Shown here piece by piece: positions 3,677-6,615 of a DNA stretch of 6,615 nucleotides; the first letter of the stretch is position 1; the number at the start of each line of letters is the position of its first letter. Source of the DNA: Actinomycetes bacterium. GTDB lineage: Bacteria > Actinomycetota > Acidimicrobiia > Acidimicrobiales > Palsa-688. The notes below the pieces were generated by a model that had not been told where the DNA came from, did not search any database, and saw nothing but the letters and a program-made list of their open reading frames with translations. Location: NCBI GenBank assembly GCA_021796905.1, contig JAKABK010000108.1, positions 1-6,615 of the forward strand, read 5' to 3'. Position numbers and translations under genes: made by a program.

Positions 3677-6289
3677 ATGGACGCCAACGGGCTGCGCCGC
3701 GCCTTCACCCAGTACTTCGTCGAGCGTGGGCACACCGCCGTGCCCTCCGCCGGGCTGATCCCCCTGCACCCCCGGGCGCCGTTGTTCACCAACGCCGGGA
3801 TGAACCAGTTCATCCCCTACTTCCTCGGCGAGTCCCGCCCCCCCTACCCCCGGGCGACCAGCGTGCAGCGCTGCGTGCGGATCCGGGGCAAGCACGACGA
3901 CATCGAGAACGTCGGGCGGACCGCCCGTCACGCGACGTTCTTCGAGATGCTCGGCAACTTCAGCTTCGGCGACTACTTCAAGGCCGACGCGATCCCCTTC
4001 GCCTGGGAGCTGCTCACCGGCGGTCTCGGTCTCGACCCCGACCGCCTGTGGGTGACGGTCCACACCAGCGACGACGAGGCGGCCGCCATCTGGGCCGACG
4101 CGGTCGGGGTCCCCGCCGAGCGCATCCAGCAGATGGGCCCGGGCACCGACTGGCCGGAGGAGAACTTCTGGGAGATGGGCGAGACCGGCCCGTGCGGACC
4201 GTGCTCGGAGATCTACTACGACCGGGGCCGCTCCTGGGGCGCCGACGGGGGCCCGGCCGGCGGGGGCGAGGAACGGTTCTGCGAGATCTGGAACCTGGTG
4301 TTCATGCAGTTCGACCGTCGCTCGGACGGCACCCTCACCCCGCTGCCGGCACCCTGTGTGGACACCGGTGCCGGAATGGAACGCCTGCTCACGCTGCTCC
4401 AGGACGTCCGCTCGATCTGGGAGACCGACGTGATCCGACCGGTGATCGGGACCGCCGAGGCCCTCACCGGAGCCCGCTACGGGGACGACGAAGCCACCGA
4501 CGTCGCCCTGCGGATCCTCGCCGACCACGCCCGTTCGATGGCGTTGCTGGTCTCGGACGGGGTCTTTCCCACCAACGAGGACCGCGGCTACGTCCTGCGC
4601 CGCTTGATCCGCCGGGCGGTGCGCTTCGCCCACCAGCTCGGGGTGACCTCCCCGGTCACCCCCGGCCTGGTCCGCTCCGTCGCCGAGGTGATGGGCGAGG
4701 CCGCCCCCGGGCTCGCCCGGGGCGTCGAGTACGTCGCGGGGGTCGTCGGACGGGAGGAGGAGCGCTTCCGGGCGACGCTGCGCTCGGGTATCGCCATCCT
4801 CGACGCCGAGCTCGACGGCGGGGCGGTCCTGGCGGGTGAGGTGGCGTTCCGCTTGCACGACACCTTCGGGTTCCCGATCGAGCTGACCCGGGAGATCGCC
4901 GCCGAACGGGGCCGGGCCCTCGACGAGGACGGTTTCGCCCGGGCGCTCGCCGACCAGCAGCAACGCTCGAGGGAGCAGAAGAAAGGCGCCGCGCTGATCG
5001 ACGCCGAGCGGGTCGGGGCGTACCGGGAGCTGCTCGCCGAGGCCGGCCCGACCCGTTTCGTCGGTTACCACTCCACCACCGGGACCGCACGGGTGCTCGC
5101 CGTCGTCCCGGGCGTCGAGGACGGGGAGGTGGAGGTGTTCCTCGACGAGACCCCCTTCTACGCCGAGGGCGGCGGCCAGGTCGGCGATACCGGGATCATC
5201 GAGACCGACACCGGGTCGGCCCGGGTGCTCGACACGACCCGGGCGCTGCCCGAGCTGATCCGCCACCGGGCGGTGCTCGACGCCGGGGAGCTGCGCGCCG
5301 GGCAGGTCGCCACCGCGGCCGTGGACCTCGGTCGCCGTGAACGGGTCCGGCGCAACCACACCGGCACCCACCTGTTGCACTGGGCGCTCCGCAGCGTGCT
5401 CGGCGATCACGTCAAGCAGCACGGCTCGCTGGTCGCCCCCGAACGGCTCCGCTTCGACTTCAGCCACTACTCGCCCCTCACCCCCGAGCAGATCAGCGCG
5501 GTCGAGGACCTGGTCAACGCCGAGGTCCTCGCCGACGCTGACGTGGTCGTCACCGAGATGTCCCGCGCCGACGCGGACGCCGCCGGCGCGATCGCCTTCT
5601 TCGACGAGAAGTACGGGGAGCGGGTACGGGTCCTCCACGCCGGGGCCCACTCGGTGGAACTGTGCGGGGGGACCCACGTCGACCGTCTCGGGCAGATCGG
5701 CCCGTTCGAGATCGTCTCGGAGGCCTCGATCGGCTCCAACCTGCGCCGGGTGGAGGCGACCACCGGGTTCGGGAGCCTCGAACGGTTTCGCAACGCCGAG
5801 ACCCGCCTGCGGGCGACCGCCGAGCTGTTGCGGACCACCCCCGAAGAGGTGGTCGAGACCGTCGAGCGCCGGCTCGCCGAGCTGCGCGAGGCGCAAGCCG
5901 CGGCGCGCTCGGCCCGCCAGTCAGCCCTTGCCGGCGAAGCCCGGGTCCTCGCCGCCTCGGCGGCCGGGGGGGTGGTCGTCGCCCGCCGCGACGGGCTCCC
6001 CGCCGACGCGCTACGGGACCTCGCCGCCGCGGTCCGCTCCACCGAGGGGGTGCGAACCGTGGTGCTCGGCGGCTCCCCTGACGGCTCCAAGGTCGCCCTG
6101 GTCGCGGCCGTCGCCCCCGGGGAGACACCCGCCGCCCCGGAGCTGGTCTCCGGCGCCGCCCGGATCGTCGGCGGGGGAGGGGGGGGCAGGAACCCCGAGC
6201 TCGCCCAGGCCGGGGGCCGGGACGTCGCCCGCCTCGACGAGGCCCTCGACTCGCTCCGGGCGCGTCTGGGCGCCGGGGCGCCGGGGTGA
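3677..6289 (+). CDS. alaS: Alanyl-tRNA synthetase
   Basis: Class II synthetase that charges tRNA-Ala in the cytoplasm and clears mischarged Ser- and Gly-tRNA-Ala. The 870 residues are full length for the bacterial enzyme. The catalytic domain (about 1-245) shows motif 1 (LFTNAGMNQF, 36-45), the signature ENVGRTARHATFFEMLGNFS (77-96), GPCGPCSE (171-178) and motif 3 GAGMERL (231-237). A tRNA-recognition helical domain follows (about 246-455). The editing domain carries the zinc-site residues HTGTH (His561, His565) and CGGTH (Cys663, His667), each three positions before the E. coli counterparts as I recall them. The C-Ala domain (about 705-870) starts with a charged coiled-coil-like helix and ends with a glycine-rich motif (Gly832-837, then RNPELAQAGG). 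ATG 3677 gives the canonical N-terminus MDANGLRRAFTQYFVERGH. It begins 12 bases after the preceding stop, and its own TGA overlaps the ruvX GTG. No catalytic or editing residue appears to be missing. Confidence 0.98.
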   Translation: MDANGLRRAFTQYFVERGHTAVPSAGLIPLHPRAPLFTNAGMNQFIPYFLGESRPPYPRATSVQRCVRIRGKHDDIENVGRTARHATFFEMLGNFSFGDYFKADAIPFAWELLTGGLGLDPDRLWVTVHTSDDEAAAIWADAVGVPAERIQQMGPGTDWPEENFWEMGETGPCGPCSEIYYDRGRSWGADGGPAGGGEERFCEIWNLVFMQFDRRSDGTLTPLPAPCVDTGAGMERLLTLLQDVRSIWETDVIRPVIGTAEALTGARYGDDEATDVALRILADHARSMALLVSDGVFPTNEDRGYVLRRLIRRAVRFAHQLGVTSPVTPGLVRSVAEVMGEAAPGLARGVEYVAGVVGREEERFRATLRSGIAILDAELDGGAVLAGEVAFRLHDTFGFPIELTREIAAERGRALDEDGFARALADQQQRSREQKKGAALIDAERVGAYRELLAEAGPTRFVGYHSTTGTARVLAVVPGVEDGEVEVFLDETPFYAEGGGQVGDTGIIETDTGSARVLDTTRALPELIRHRAVLDAGELRAGQVATAAVDLGRRERVRRNHTGTHLLHWALRSVLGDHVKQHGSLVAPERLRFDFSHYSPLTPEQISAVEDLVNAEVLADADVVVTEMSRADADAAGAIAFFDEKYGERVRVLHAGAHSVELCGGTHVDRLGQIGPFEIVSEASIGSNLRRVEATTGFGSLERFRNAETRLRATAELLRTTPEEVVETVERRLAELREAQAAARSARQSALAGEARVLAASAAGGVVVARRDGLPADALRDLAAAVRSTEGVRTVVLGGSPDGSKVALVAAVAPGETPAAPELVSGAARIVGGGGGGRNPELAQAGGRDVARLDEALDSLRARLGAGAPG

Positions 6290-6615
6290 GGTCGACCGCG
6301 GCCACGATCCCCGCCGCCGGCCGGGTCCTCGGGGTCGACCTCGGGTCGGTCCGCATCGGTGTCGCGGTCTGCGACTCCGGCCAGCGGGTCGCCACCCCGG
6401 TCACCTTCGTCGCCCGGGACCCCGGCACCGGCGCCCACCGACAGGCCCTCGCCGACCTGGCCGCCGAGCACGAGGCGGTGGGGGTCGTAGTCGGGCTGCC
6501 CCGCTCCCTGTCGGGGCGGATCGGCCCCGCGGCCCGCGAAGCCCTGGCCGAGACCGGCGAGCTGCGCCGGGTCCTCGACGTGGCGGTAGAGACCGTCGAC
6601 GAGCGGCTGAGCACG
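6286..6615 (+). CDS. ruvX: RuvX/YqgF pre-16S rRNA nuclease, 3' end outside window
   Basis: The first 110 residues of an RNase H-fold protein of the YqgF/RuvX family (usually about 140-165 residues), implicated in maturation of the 16S rRNA 5' end. GTG 6286 overlaps the alaS TGA (GTGA), and the frame is open to the window edge. Visible motifs are VLGVDLGSVRIGVAVCD (14-30, with the first catalytic Asp18), VVVGLPRSLSG (67-77) and VETVDERLST (101-110, Glu106). The final conserved Asp-containing motif lies beyond the window. The loop after VVVGLP reads RSLSG, where many bacteria have LNMDG or similar; actinobacterial proteins often have RSLSG-like variants. No clear Shine-Dalgarno precedes the start, so expression probably depends on coupling to alaS. 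alaS-ruvX adjacency is a classic actinobacterial arrangement. Confidence 0.93.
   Translation, partial: MRSTAATIPAAGRVLGVDLGSVRIGVAVCDSGQRVATPVTFVARDPGTGAHRQALADLAAEHEAVGVVVGLPRSLSGRIGPAAREALAETGELRRVLDVAVETVDERLST

Noticed and set aside
3196..4839. A 547-codon plus-strand open frame running across the DUF6167-like gene into alaS.
   Set aside because: Arg/Gly/Pro-rich translation in the wrong frame. It crosses the true alaS start and has no domain resemblance.
2615..5896. A 1,093-codon open frame on the minus strand spanning the small genes and most of alaS.
   Set aside because: It lies opposite unmistakable alaS and the end of rarA. Long antisense frames are expected where third positions are almost all G or C. 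The translation is low-complexity (Gly/Val/Asp/Leu/His/Pro-rich), shows no recognisable domain and crosses several gene boundaries.
6164..6211. Gly834 in place of the lysine found in E. coli AlaRS (GGKGGGR becomes GGGGGGR) as a functional loss.
   Set aside because: As far as I recall, the position after the first two glycines varies in many bacterial AlaRS enzymes. The rest of the motif and the following AQAGG are intact.
5467..6614. Overlapping minus-strand open frames of 334 and 354 codons opposite the end of alaS and ruvX.
   Set aside because: Ser/Arg/Pro/Ala-rich translations typical of shadow frames, and both alaS and ruvX are clearly coded on the other strand.
1..6615. Signs of a mobile element, CRISPR array, toxin-antitoxin or defence module.
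   Set aside because: No transposase, integrase, terminal inverted repeats, spaced palindromic repeats or tRNA genes are seen. Gene content and composition are uniform and housekeeping in character.

Overview
The window is a very GC-rich stretch (clearly above 70 % by eye, with G or C at almost every third codon position). All its genes run left to right on the + strand with essentially no intergenic space. The gene set and order point to Actinomycetota: hisS, rarA, a DUF948-type membrane protein, a DUF6167-type small protein, alaS, then ruvX. The last four match the order I know from Streptomyces and relatives (DUF948, DUF6167, alaS, ruvX, then usually mltG and aroE). The histidyl-tRNA synthetase is not the usual Streptomyces/Mycobacterium type. 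An outlying actinobacterial class such as Acidimicrobiia is therefore possible, but this is a guess that I cannot settle from the sequence.

Layout: 1-123 is a short leader holding a 21-bp tandem repeat and no confidently identified gene. hisS (124-1401) encodes a 425-residue histidyl-tRNA synthetase. Its TAG stop shares one base with the GTG start of rarA (1401-2702), a AAA+ replication-fork maintenance ATPase. After 12 bases comes a 155-residue single-pass membrane protein with a coiled-coil-like segment (2715-3182, DUF948-like). It overlaps by four bases (GTGA) a 161-residue DUF6167-like protein with a striking Asp/Gly repeat tail (3179-3664). After 12 more bases, alaS (3677-6289) encodes a full-length 870-residue alanyl-tRNA synthetase. 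ruvX (yqgF) starts at 6286 in another GTGA overlap and runs off the right edge.

The overlaps and 10-12 base gaps suggest a single operon, or two or three overlapping transcription units. It would supply two aminoacyl-tRNA synthetases, a replication-fork ATPase, an RNase H-like nuclease implicated in pre-16S rRNA processing, and two uncharacterised envelope-associated proteins. There is no room for a T-box or other long leader before either synthetase.

This is mostly ordinary housekeeping DNA, and I do not see a new defence, mobile or biosynthetic system. The points worth a second look are these: an unusual histidyl-tRNA synthetase with an altered 'histidine A' motif; a recurring TAGnnT hexamer 7-9 bases before three of the gene starts; and the uncharacterised membrane-protein pair, whose tails are repeat-expanded and oppositely charged.
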